NCBI GenBank assembly: GCA_964565375.1
Contig: CAZMEV010000108.1
Coordinates: 1 to 10,095 of the forward strand
DNA from: SLAN01 sp964565375
Lineage (GTDB): Bacteria > Spirochaetota > Spirochaetia > DSM-27196 > SKKC01
Length of the DNA stretch: 10,095 bases
Direction: 5' to 3'
The position numbers were made by a program, and so were the translations under genes. Positions 1 through 7,126 of this stretch are shown here, piece by piece. A model generated the notes under the pieces. That model was given only the letters and a program-made list of their open reading frames with translations, was not told the DNA's origin and searched no databases. Within the stretch, counting starts at the first letter, position 1; the number at the start of each line of letters is the position of its first letter.

Positions 1-28
1 GCTCGATGCCGAATGCTCGATGCCGAAT
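1..28. repeat. 14-bp tandem direct repeat at the left edge
   Basis: Two perfect, adjacent copies of GCTCGATGCCGAAT (1-14 and 15-28), followed by a broken third copy that begins GCTGA. The array touches the window edge, so more copies may lie to the left. The unit is not a multiple of three, which fits a non-coding location downstream of the minus-strand operon. I see no gene covering it. Confidence 0.75.
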
Positions 29-39
29 GCTGACCGGCC

Positions 40-106
40 ATCTGTTCCCCGGCGCCGGGACGCATACCTGAACGCGGCATACCTGCCGGGATTACCCGGA
101 ACAGAT
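40..106. repeat. Cluster of small inverted and direct repeats after the operon end
   Basis: This stretch lies directly beyond the stop of the last minus-strand gene. It holds 9-bp inverted arms ATCTGTTCC (40-48) and GGAACAGAT (98-106), and a 12-bp perfect palindrome CCCGGCGCCGGG (48-59). GCATACCTG is repeated directly at 62-70 and 77-85. A short hairpin, CCGGG-ATTA-CCCGG (86-99), starts 16 bases past the stop. In the direction of transcription no T-run follows the hairpin, so it is not a standard intrinsic terminator. It could still act as a 3' end structure or be a small dispersed repeat element. Confidence 0.4.
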
Positions 107-114
107 CCGAAGTA

Positions 115-591
115 TTATGCGTCCGGTTGTTGCTGCCGCAGTAACTCTCCGCCGATAGTCAGGACTACCCGATCGAGGCTCCGGAAGTTCCAGGCGAGAT
201 TGTACTCGATTGCAGCAAGACTCTCCTCGATAGAGAGGTTCACGCTTTCGTCTTCGTCGAGCATTCTCGGTGAGAGATCGATGTAGGCTACGTCGCTTCG
301 AACCATAACACTTGTGGTACGAACATTTCGCGGAACAATCCGGGAACGGTCGATTCTCGCCGGACCGTAGGTAAGCTCATCTACGAACGTTTTAACCTCG
401 TGTTCAAGGTTGGCCCTTCTCGGGAGCAAGCGCGGCTCTCCCTCGAGTTCCCGGTCAATGGCGCCCGGGAAGAAAAGCACCCGTTCTATTCGCGCGGGTG
501 GAGAAGCGACAAACCAGATCAGCGATGTAAGAAAGGACAGCCCGAGAACTACCCCTAAAAGGAGTCGGGAGTTTATCTGTAACGATTTCAT
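115..591 (-). CDS. GerMN-domain protein, membrane-anchored
   Basis: The 158-residue product has a short positive N-terminus and one hydrophobic segment at about residues 10-29 (LLLGVVLGLSFLTSLIWFV). With no cysteine lipobox this is best read as an inner-membrane anchor or uncleaved signal. The rest (about 35-150) looks like a single GerMN domain: a Leu-Pro-Arg strand, a helix around EHEVKTFVDELTYGP, a strand-turn MVRSDVAYIDLSP, and a closing helix EESLAAIEYNLAWNF with a VVLTIGGE strand. GerMN domains are known from the Bacillus germination/sporulation lipoprotein GerM and from many non-sporulating bacteria, where they are thought to be envelope interaction domains without enzymatic activity. 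The ATG overlaps the amidase stop by 4 bp, so the two are translationally coupled and may be partners in the periplasm. The domain call is fairly secure; the role is inferred. It is the last visible gene of the operon. Confidence 0.8.
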   Translation of the reverse strand: MKSLQINSRLLLGVVLGLSFLTSLIWFVASPPARIERVLFFPGAIDRELEGEPRLLPRRANLEHEVKTFVDELTYGPARIDRSRIVPRNVRTTSVMVRSDVAYIDLSPRMLDEDESVNLSIEESLAAIEYNLAWNFRSLDRVVLTIGGELLRQQQPDA

Positions 592-1664
592 GTACCACTC
601 GCGTCGGAATCTTCAAACAGTTCAATAAACTGCGAAATGCCAGTATAGAGGCCGTCTGCGAGCTTATTCAAGTATTCATCGTCATTCAGGAGAATTGCTT
701 CTTCGGTGTTGGTGACGAAGCCGAGTTCCACCAGAATACTTGGCATGAGGGCATTACGCACCACCGCCCAGTTTTCCTGGAGGAGACCACGGTTGGGTGA
801 CTGGTCACCGACCGTGCTTTCGAGACCCTCAAGGATCGATTTGCCGAGCATGGCGCTGTGAACGGAGACTTCCTCTTCACGCATGGAGTTAAGAATTGCG
901 TGAATGCTTCGACGGTCTTCGTCGAGGTCATCGGGATCAATAAGAGTTCTTCTTTCTTCAGGAGGGAGATACCATGCTTCGAAACCGCTTGCCCTTGTGT
1001 TGAACGAAGCGTTGGCATGGATCGAAACGAAAACAATATACTCGTTCTCTCCAAGCGGGATCTCGTTTGCCATTTCGGTCCGTTCATCGAGAGAAAGAAA
1101 GCGATCGTCCTCCCGACTGAGAACAATGTTGCGTTCGGGAAAAGATGACAGCAGCTTATCGCGCAAGTCCAGCGATACGTCGAGCACGACATCCTTTTCG
1201 CGCACTACGAGGTCCTCTCCGTTAACCTCGTGCCTGCCGATGGTGCCCGGGTCACGCCCCCCATGTCCGGGATCAATGAATATCGCCGCTACGTGCGGTT
1301 CATCGCGATCGGTAGCCTCAGGTCGCCATACCGTTCGAAGGCTGTCAGCGGTTGATTCAGGGAGATATACATTCCCGTTCTCCCGTACCGGCGGCTGGAT
1401 GCTTAACACGGTTCCGTCGTCGACGTACATTTCGTCGCTGCCGACGGCAAAGCGAACTGAATTGCCCCCGTGTGAGAGACGTCCGATTTCCAGAAACGGA
1501 TCATACTCCAGGCGGGCGCCAAGATCGGAGGCAAAGGCGGTAATGCTCACTCCGGATTCGCTCGACTCCTGCGCTCCTGCACCCGCTGCAGAGGCGATTA
1601 TCAGAAGCGGTACGAATAGTATGCAGGTTACGCGTCGTGCGATTGAGAACCCAGTCTGCTGCAT
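588..1664 (-). CDS. N-acetylmuramoyl-L-alanine amidase (Amidase_3, AmiC-type)
   Basis: The 358-residue enzyme is predicted to be secreted and to cleave the bond between N-acetylmuramic acid and the L-alanine of the peptide stem. I chose the ATG at 1664 because it gives a clean signal peptide: arginines 10-11, a hydrophobic core at 14-27, and a likely cut after Ala31 in AGA-Q. An AGGA lies about 12 bases upstream. In-frame sequence further upstream lies inside the ATP-grasp gene. Residues 38-112 form a small beta-rich N-terminal domain, possibly like the copper-amine-oxidase N-terminal type; that assignment is weak. The zinc amidase domain follows: IDPGHGG with His134, Glu156 in VREKDV, His216 in VSIHANA, and catalytic Glu313 in ILVELGFVTN. 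All key residues of the family are present, so it should be active. It overlaps the ATP-grasp gene by 37 bp and the GerMN gene by 4 bp. Likely jobs are septum splitting or wall remodelling. Confidence 0.92.
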   Translation of the reverse strand: MQQTGFSIARRVTCILFVPLLIIASAAGAGAQESSESGVSITAFASDLGARLEYDPFLEIGRLSHGGNSVRFAVGSDEMYVDDGTVLSIQPPVRENGNVYLPESTADSLRTVWRPEATDRDEPHVAAIFIDPGHGGRDPGTIGRHEVNGEDLVVREKDVVLDVSLDLRDKLLSSFPERNIVLSREDDRFLSLDERTEMANEIPLGENEYIVFVSIHANASFNTRASGFEAWYLPPEERRTLIDPDDLDEDRRSIHAILNSMREEEVSVHSAMLGKSILEGLESTVGDQSPNRGLLQENWAVVRNALMPSILVELGFVTNTEEAILLNDDEYLNKLADGLYTGISQFIELFEDSDASGT

Positions 1665-3451
1665 AGTGCGGAAATATCCTCCGGTCTGGTAACAGTATCG
1701 ATAAGATATTCGCATCCCTGAAGCCCTCCCCGTTCAATCGCAAGCACGGCGAGGTCACATAATGTCTCGTGCATTCGGGGAGGAACTTGTGTGTGGAAGT
1801 TCTCGGAGAGAAACCGGAGGCAGTCGGACCGGGACGCTTTTCGGATATCACGTGCTGCCTCGAACCGCTCACTGTCCTGCGATTCCAACCGCATTCGCAG
1901 ACATTCCTCCCATGAAAAGCCGCGTTCTGCCTCATTGGTCCCATCGGTATTCCGGCCGGCACGATCGCGTTCTGCCTCATTGCGGTCAATCTGATTGCTG
2001 CCGGCACGATCGCGTTCTGCCCATGGGCCATCAGCCGAGGGTGCATCGGCCTCAGCGCTGTTGTTATCATTCCGGCCGGCGGGATGCGCTGCGGACCGGA
2101 GCAGGTTTTTACATGCGGCCTGCTCGAGTTCCGTGTTGCGCTCTCCGGTATGGTGCGGGTCCGCATCCCATGCAGTCAGCGGAAACCGCCCGGTGTCGGA
2201 AACGTTCCAGGCGCCGAACAGAAACGCTTCGGTCTGGGGATTGCCCGGTTCGAGTCTTACTGAAAGCGTTCTTATATACTCATCTGCGCGTTTACACGCT
2301 GAATGATAACTGTCGCCGAAGGAGATCAGATTACCGCACTTCTCCACGTTGCTCGTCGGAAGTGCTGCGCGATCACCCGGCCGGCGGGTAAGGAAGACCG
2401 TTTCGCGATCCGGAACCGCTTCAAAACGACGAATAATGCCCGGTATGGACATAATGGCACGCTCTGCGCTGAAACCGGACCGGGTTTCGTTCAGTCCCTC
2501 CGGAGCTTCACCAAGCGCAATACGTAATGCTGCGAGTGTAGGTTCGGCGCCCCGTGCTATCGGATATGTCCAGCCGGACATATATCCGCCGCTCAGTCGC
2601 GCGGCGATTTCGCCCACTACCGGAATCCACGCTTCAGAGGATCGTTCAGCCAGCCATGCAGGGGCATTTTCCCGCGCCACGAGAAAAACATCACCCTTGG
2701 CAGCTCCCGGATCTATACCGATCGCGCGAACAGCGTCCCGGAACGCCTCTGAAAGCACCTGCTGCTGTTCTCTGTCGAGACAGGTGGGAATTGTATGTCC
2801 GGTCTCGACAAAGTACGGCGCAAACGCGATATGACGGTCCCCGATCCCACAGATTGAAACCGTTCCACGGTAACTTATCGCATCTATGCTGTATTCCGGA
2901 CCGGGAATGAAAGCCTCACAGATGACCCGCCCGCTTCTCGACGCGCGGGCCGCCTCGCTAACAGCCTGCTCCCGGCTGTTCACTGAATGCACAGTCTTCA
3001 CTCCCCGCGCGCCCATGTTATCCACAGGTTTGACTACTGCGGGGAACGGAACGAGATCCGGATTGCTCCGGGGTTCACCCTGTTCATAGATTACAAACGG
3101 CGGGACGGCTACCCCTGCGGCGTGCAGCGTCTCACGCATGAGTCCTTTGTCTCTGGCTTTGAGCGCGATCCCGTACGGGATGCCGGGAAGTCGCAGCGTC
3201 TCGGCGACCCACGCGACGGTCGTTGAAAAATCTGTTCCCGCCGTGAAAACTCCGTCTACGCTGTGCCTGCGCGCAGCGTCGGTCATTCCATCAAGATTGT
3301 AGAGGTCGATGTTTTCAAAGACATCTGCCTCGCTTCGGCCTGGACAGGCCGGATTTCCATCGGCGACGATGCACCGGATTCCCTCCCGGCGGGCGATTCG
3401 GATGGCCGGCAGCTGCATAGTGCCGCCGCCGCAGATCAGTATGGATTTCAT
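1628..3451 (-). CDS. ATP-grasp ligase-like protein with long C-terminal extension
   Basis: The 607-residue product has an ATP-grasp fold in its first 400 residues. Residues 1-95 are the pre-ATP-grasp Rossmann domain (LICGGGTMQLPAIRIA). The ATP-binding part has Lys141 in VVKPVDNMGARG and Glu179 in CEAFIPGPEYS. AKGD lies near 251-254, and GEIAARLSGG with Glu281 and Arg285 forms the metal/phosphate end. Family members join a carboxylate, through an acyl-phosphate, to an amine or other nucleophile. The substrate here is unknown. It resembles the PurK/PurD/carbamoyl-phosphate-synthase-like group often found in sugar clusters. Residues about 400-607 are not recognised: a hydrophilic stretch with a 15-residue tandem repeat (478-510), then a likely helical tail with five cysteines (Cys518, 544, 565, 580, 597). 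The start overlaps the upstream gene by 4 bp and AAGG-type ribosome-binding sequence precedes it. The fold is secure, the reaction is not. Confidence 0.85.
   Translation of the reverse strand: MKSILICGGGTMQLPAIRIARREGIRCIVADGNPACPGRSEADVFENIDLYNLDGMTDAARRHSVDGVFTAGTDFSTTVAWVAETLRLPGIPYGIALKARDKGLMRETLHAAGVAVPPFVIYEQGEPRSNPDLVPFPAVVKPVDNMGARGVKTVHSVNSREQAVSEAARASRSGRVICEAFIPGPEYSIDAISYRGTVSICGIGDRHIAFAPYFVETGHTIPTCLDREQQQVLSEAFRDAVRAIGIDPGAAKGDVFLVARENAPAWLAERSSEAWIPVVGEIAARLSGGYMSGWTYPIARGAEPTLAALRIALGEAPEGLNETRSGFSAERAIMSIPGIIRRFEAVPDRETVFLTRRPGDRAALPTSNVEKCGNLISFGDSYHSACKRADEYIRTLSVRLEPGNPQTEAFLFGAWNVSDTGRFPLTAWDADPHHTGERNTELEQAACKNLLRSAAHPAGRNDNNSAEADAPSADGPWAERDRAGSNQIDRNEAERDRAGRNTDGTNEAERGFSWEECLRMRLESQDSERFEAARDIRKASRSDCLRFLSENFHTQVPPRMHETLCDLAVLAIERGGLQGCEYLIDTVTRPEDISALCSRLGSQSHDA
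1921..2020 (-). repeat. In-frame 45-bp tandem repeat in the ATP-grasp gene
   Basis: CGCGTTCTGC recurs at 1921-1930, 1966-1975 and 2011-2020, exactly 45 bp apart. Copies 2 and 3 share the longer block CCGGCACGATCGCGTTCTGC. In protein terms the unit is 15 residues: AERDRAGSNQIDRNE, then AERDRAGRNTDGTNE, then a broken copy starting AERGF (about residues 478-510). The spacing is a multiple of three, so copy-number change would lengthen the linker without shifting the frame. A related CCGGCCGGC block near 2073 may be a decayed extra copy. The segment is strongly hydrophilic and probably a disordered linker. Confidence 0.85.
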
Positions 3452-5484
3452 GCCTTGCCGTCCTTTATTGCGTACGCTTCGAACGTGTCACCGAGGCGTA
3501 GAAGACGACTGCAGGAGCGCATAATCGCCATACCTGTCCGGGTGCGTGCGATGCGGGGGGCGAAGCGTTCCGGATGATGGCCGGTGACCCACACGTGACA
3601 ATCGAGAAACCCGTGACGGCGCAGGAAGCTGCCTGTGCGTTGTGCATCCCACACGCTCCAGTGGTCTTCGGGGCTGTGATACAGAAACTCGTTCAAATCG
3701 CGTTTTGCGCTTCCACCGCCGGCATTGGGAGTGGAAAACGCAAGCACGCCACCGGGTTTCAGAAGCCTTCGAACAACGTAAAACAGGCCGCTCAGGTCCT
3801 GAATGTGTTCAATAACGTACCACATAGTAACGACATCCGCTTTTCCCGTCAGGCCCAGCTGATCGGCGGTTGCCGGATCGACGATGTCTCCGCGAACGGC
3901 CGTGTACCCGAGCGTGTTTCGCACATACTCGACGGCACCTTCGAAAAAATCCACCCCGAACGGCGTGTATCCGCATTCGGCGGCCGCGCGCAGCATCGGG
4001 CCGTATGCGCACCCGAGGTCCACAAGAATCGGCGAGCTGCCGCCGGTCCCCGGGGACCTCACTCGGTCTTCGGACGGCCGGCGCGCCTCGCCTGACGAAC
4101 CGCCGCCTGCTTCGGATGGTGAGGCCACCGCTTCGGTTCCGCTGTCGCGCGAAGCAGTCCGGGCAGTCTTTCTGTTGCGAGCCTTTACGATTCTTCGCAT
4201 TCGCTCGCGGCACATGGCGGCAATATGATCGAAGTCCTCAAGATAGCTTCGACCGTACTGCGCTTTGTATTCATCAAAAAAGTAGTCTTCGTTGTAGGCA
4301 ATGGTATCTTCACTGAAGCGCTGCAGGTACATGAGGGATCTCCCGTTGCGGTATGTCCGGTCCGCAAAGCGGGCAACCACGTGCGGGCGAATCCCGCACC
4401 CCTTTCCCTTTTCAACGCGCTCGTAGCGGAACGCTTGAGGCTTCAGCTTCCGCACGGCATGCGCGAGGCTTTCGCTGCCTACCGGCCGCATAGCTTCCTG
4501 TTCGCTACGAAGATGCTCATGGTTCTCGATAAGCTGCAGCAGTTCCGGGCCGCTGACCGAACCGGCCTTGCCCGCCAAAGGCAAACCCGCTCTTTTGCTC
4601 AGCCCGGCATGGTAGGCGGTGGGAGCAACGTGAATAACGGTACATCCGGCTGCAAGAGCTTCGTAGCTCGTCAGTCCGAACGTGGTAATAACGATGTCGT
4701 ATTCGCCGAGCCTGTCGGCAAGCGTATCGGTGCGCAGAACTCGGCGAACCGCCGAACTCTGTCGATACGGGGTCGGGACGGTACCGGCTGATGAGCCGGC
4801 GGCGCGGCGCGCGCTTTCATCCTGTGTTCCTGATAGTGATCGTTCCGGGCCGTTTCGATCGGTGGAAAACCTTCCTTCGACCACGTCGACACTAAATACT
4901 TTCTCCGTGTTCTCAAACACCTCAAGCAGCTTCCCGGTAAGTCCCGCCGGGTCTTCGCCGCCCGCGGCAATAAGTATCTGGATTTCGGAGCCTGTGGTGT
5001 GAATATCCCGGTTCCCGGCGCTCGCGAATGGCTCTGCCGTCGCGCCCCTGCGACGAACCCGCTTTGGAAGAGCATTAAGTCCCGGTTCAAACCGGTTCGG
5101 AGCATGCGCTTCGAGGTTGGTCATGGTGTCGATCAGGTAATCCGCGTGGGCGCGGCCGCTACCGCCGAGGTCAATACCGATAACAGGAGCGTTGAAAGAG
5201 AGGTCGCACACCATTTCACGACTCATATTCTGCGCGTCGACAACATATGCATCCCACTCATTTTCCCGGTCGGCCCACGAGAGTGGCTGTGCTCCGAGTT
5301 CAGACGCGGTACGCCGAACCTCCTGTTCTTTGCGTGCGGCGTCATTCCAGGGGAAATCGACGACGAGCCGCGCGAGGGCCTCAGGAAACTCGTTAAACTC
5401 GCGCACGAGTCGTGCTGCGCGCATGAGGTGTCCGCTTCCGTGCCCATGGCGGGTGTCGGGAATTACCAGTACGTTCCGGATCAT
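3448..5484 (-). CDS. PseG-like GT-B domain fused to a SAM methyltransferase
   Basis: The 678-residue protein is a two-part fusion. Residues 1-345 match the PseG/SpsG type, which in pseudaminic acid synthesis removes UDP from a 2,4-diacetamido-trideoxy sugar. The glycine-rich loop GHGSGHLMR has His19 where PseG has its catalytic histidine. IGIDLGGSGRAHADYLID (102-119) and TTFGLTSYEALAAG (267-280) are typical of the fold. Residues about 395-435 (YFFDEYKAQYGRSYLEDF) and 486-678 form a class I methyltransferase: motif I is VDLGCAYG (488-495), Asp512 is the likely ribose-binding acid, and YVIEHI (556-561) and LLKPGG follow. Low-complexity inserts sit within the PseG part (about 206-245) and inside the methyltransferase before motif I (about 438-484). 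It overlaps both neighbours by 4 bp. The role is presumably release or transfer plus methylation of an unusual sugar; the substrate is unknown. The GT-B half could be a glycosyltransferase rather than a hydrolase. Confidence 0.85.
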   Translation of the reverse strand: MIRNVLVIPDTRHGHGSGHLMRAARLVREFNEFPEALARLVVDFPWNDAARKEQEVRRTASELGAQPLSWADRENEWDAYVVDAQNMSREMVCDLSFNAPVIGIDLGGSGRAHADYLIDTMTNLEAHAPNRFEPGLNALPKRVRRRGATAEPFASAGNRDIHTTGSEIQILIAAGGEDPAGLTGKLLEVFENTEKVFSVDVVEGRFSTDRNGPERSLSGTQDESARRAAGSSAGTVPTPYRQSSAVRRVLRTDTLADRLGEYDIVITTFGLTSYEALAAGCTVIHVAPTAYHAGLSKRAGLPLAGKAGSVSGPELLQLIENHEHLRSEQEAMRPVGSESLAHAVRKLKPQAFRYERVEKGKGCGIRPHVVARFADRTYRNGRSLMYLQRFSEDTIAYNEDYFFDEYKAQYGRSYLEDFDHIAAMCRERMRRIVKARNRKTARTASRDSGTEAVASPSEAGGGSSGEARRPSEDRVRSPGTGGSSPILVDLGCAYGPMLRAAAECGYTPFGVDFFEGAVEYVRNTLGYTAVRGDIVDPATADQLGLTGKADVVTMWYVIEHIQDLSGLFYVVRRLLKPGGVLAFSTPNAGGGSAKRDLNEFLYHSPEDHWSVWDAQRTGSFLRRHGFLDCHVWVTGHHPERFAPRIARTRTGMAIMRSCSRLLRLGDTFEAYAIKDGKA

Positions 5485-6167
5485 GCACTCTGTTTGTGCG
5501 GGGTTATGTCTTCACTGAGACACGCGACAATTTCGTGTACTTCCACAGGAAGCCCACGGTACAACCTGTTGTAGATCGAGCGCACATACTCAAGATCGGA
5601 CGGAAGGTCGATGGTAACCCGGGCGTCGCTCTGCAGGCTGCGCTCGACCACGGGACGGTGGGTACGAAATGTCCATGGATGCGCATAGATGTAGGGTGAA
5701 ACGTGTTCCCGTTCATATCTGCGCTCGGCTTCAGCGTCCGCTTTCATGAGTGCCCGCCGGCTGATGACTTCGACGCCCGTGCCCAACGGCATACCGAGAT
5801 AGCCGCTGTAGTCGCTTTTCACCTGATGATGCTCGGTAATTATACGGTTGGCGAGCGAAGGGCTTACAAGAGGATTATCGCCGGTGGCTCTGACTACCGT
5901 ATCCACGCCGTACTTATCAGCGGCCCGTGCGTAGCGGTCCAGAACATCTTCCCTGCTGCCTGAGAACAGTTCAAATCCCCATTGTTCGGCACGTGGCGCA
6001 AGTTCCGTCGCACTGTCTCCATCGGTAAGGAGTACGTGATAATCGGCGCGTACATAGGCAAGCGCCGCCATACTGTGTTCAACAATGGTCCGGTTGCCGA
6101 GCAGTTGAAGCGCTTTCCGTGGAAAGCGGGTCGAAGCCAGGCGCGCCTGCAGGAATATACCCGTCAT
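5481..6167 (-). CDS. spsF: SpsF-like CMP-sugar-type nucleotidyltransferase
   Basis: The 228-residue cytosolic enzyme belongs to the cytidylyltransferase family of SpsF ('spore coat polysaccharide biosynthesis protein F'), NeuA and KdsB, which load a nucleotide onto an acidic or amino sugar. The N-terminal nucleotide-binding loop is complete (QARLASTRFPRKAL, residues 7-20). Metal- and sugar-site features follow: VRATGDNPLVSP with Asp97, GMPLGTGVEVI (125-135), EREHVSPYIY (152-161), and TIDLPSDLEYVRSIY (185-199) with Asp187 and Asp191. The length matches the family. Nothing is missing, so it should be active. The sugar and even the nucleotide cannot be told from sequence alone. It overlaps the genes on both sides by 4 bp. 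I recall spsF-like genes in treponemes, which fits a spirochaete source. Confidence 0.9.
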   Translation of the reverse strand: MTGIFLQARLASTRFPRKALQLLGNRTIVEHSMAALAYVRADYHVLLTDGDSATELAPRAEQWGFELFSGSREDVLDRYARAADKYGVDTVVRATGDNPLVSPSLANRIITEHHQVKSDYSGYLGMPLGTGVEVISRRALMKADAEAERRYEREHVSPYIYAHPWTFRTHRPVVERSLQSDARVTIDLPSDLEYVRSIYNRLYRGLPVEVHEIVACLSEDITPHKQSA

Positions 6168-7126
6168 GTCCGTTCAAACTCCCATAAATCGGTTACACTG
6201 CGGGCGTTCTGCCTGAAGCGGAACCGGTTCTCTCTTATCCATCGACGGATTTCACGGAACAGTTTATAGGAGCGGATAAGGCCACCGCGCGTTCGAAGGA
6301 AGTACGCTCCAAATCGTCGCAGCGGAAGCGCAGCATGGTCGCCCTGATAGCTTACGGCAAGATTCTTGAGGTAAAAGCGCCGGTAATCTTCATCGGGTGT
6401 GGTATCGTCCGGGTCGAGATGTGACAGATGCTGTGCTCTCACGGAGGGAATACAGTAGATCGTCTCACCCCACATGTGTGCCCGAAAGCCGAAGTCGAGT
6501 TTCTGCCAGTACGGGTTACGAATGGTTTCATCGTACCCGTGAAGCTGAATGAACCGTTCCCTGTTGTATACCCCGACGTAGTCAAAGGGGTACAGCGTGC
6601 GTGAGAGGTCCGGCCCCGGCGATTGCGGGACAACGCGGAGAAGCCCACGGTAAAACGCCGGAGCAATAATATTGGGGACAGGTTCGCCCCGTTCGTTACG
6701 CATGAACGGCACGTAGCAAAGCGTCTCGTCCTGCTCGAGTCGCGAGCGGAACTTCGGTGACACCGGAGATATCCGGATATCGTTCCATATTACGTACACA
6801 TACCGGGATTTCGCCTCCCCCATTGCAACGTTAATCTGTTCCCCCGGCGTCATGCTCCGGTGCATAAGCAGAAACTGTGCCTGCGGAAAGCGTTCTGTCA
6901 GCTGTTCTACGTCATATTGTGGTCGCGCGTTTTCCACCGAAAGAATCTCATCAATTCCGTTCTCACGCAGATGAGAAAACAGGTCCGCGCGCTGATATCG
7001 GCCGCCGCGGTGCAGCACGATACATGAGAGAAGCCGCTGACGTTTCAGTCCCCGGTCGCCGCCCTTACCTCCTACGACGGTGTACGGCATGTATTGATAC
7101 TCAGAAGGTGAAGACATAGTACTCAT
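6164..7126 (-). CDS. GT-A (family 2-like) glycosyltransferase
   Basis: With the start at 7126 the product has 320 residues. The fold is suggested by an early strand RLLSCIVLHRGGRY (31-44) and a strand ending in an acidic motif, SRYVYVIWNDIRISP (107-121), in which the N-D pair stands where glycosyltransferases carry DxD. FDYVGVYNRERFIQLHGYDE (181-200) and WQKLDFGFRAHMWGE (207-221) resemble the 'GgFDE ... eDvdlslR' region of GT2 enzymes. The C-terminal 50 residues are very basic (FLRTRGGLIRSYKLFREIRR), possibly a membrane-surface or nucleic-acid-like patch. No membrane helix is visible. The start is uncertain. ATG at 7126 overlaps the upstream gene by 26 bp; ATGs at 7117 and 7090 are also possible, and none has a good Shine-Dalgarno. 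Extension to 7249 would overlap the upstream gene by about 150 bp and is unlikely. Family assignment is moderate. Confidence 0.75.
   Translation of the reverse strand: MSTMSSPSEYQYMPYTVVGGKGGDRGLKRQRLLSCIVLHRGGRYQRADLFSHLRENGIDEILSVENARPQYDVEQLTERFPQAQFLLMHRSMTPGEQINVAMGEAKSRYVYVIWNDIRISPVSPKFRSRLEQDETLCYVPFMRNERGEPVPNIIAPAFYRGLLRVVPQSPGPDLSRTLYPFDYVGVYNRERFIQLHGYDETIRNPYWQKLDFGFRAHMWGETIYCIPSVRAQHLSHLDPDDTTPDEDYRRFYLKNLAVSYQGDHAALPLRRFGAYFLRTRGGLIRSYKLFREIRRWIRENRFRFRQNARSVTDLWEFERT

Noticed and set aside
86..99. Hairpin CCGGG-ATTA-CCCGG as intrinsic terminator of the operon
   Set aside because: The stem is only five base pairs and no T-run follows in the direction of transcription.
588..1664. 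Amidase as a lipoprotein
   Set aside because: The only N-terminal cysteine (residue 14) lies within the hydrophobic core. The AGA-Q site fits ordinary signal peptidase cleavage.
904..1692. 262-codon plus-strand open frame
   Set aside because: It is antisense to the amidase, whose catalytic motifs are all intact. The translation is Ser/Arg-rich with no recognisable domain, typical of a shadow frame in GC-rich DNA.
1921..2020. Regularly spaced repeats as a CRISPR array
   Set aside because: Only two to three units, the 'spacers' are also partly conserved, and the whole lies in frame within a coding gene. No cas gene is present.
1501..2166. 221-codon minus-strand open frame in another phase
   Set aside because: It overlaps the ATP-grasp gene and amidase start in a different frame. 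Its repetitive Met/Pro/His translation simply reflects the 45-bp repeat read out of frame.
4225..4791. 188-codon plus-strand open frame
   Set aside because: Antisense to the PseG-like/methyltransferase fusion; no domain or ribosome-binding support.
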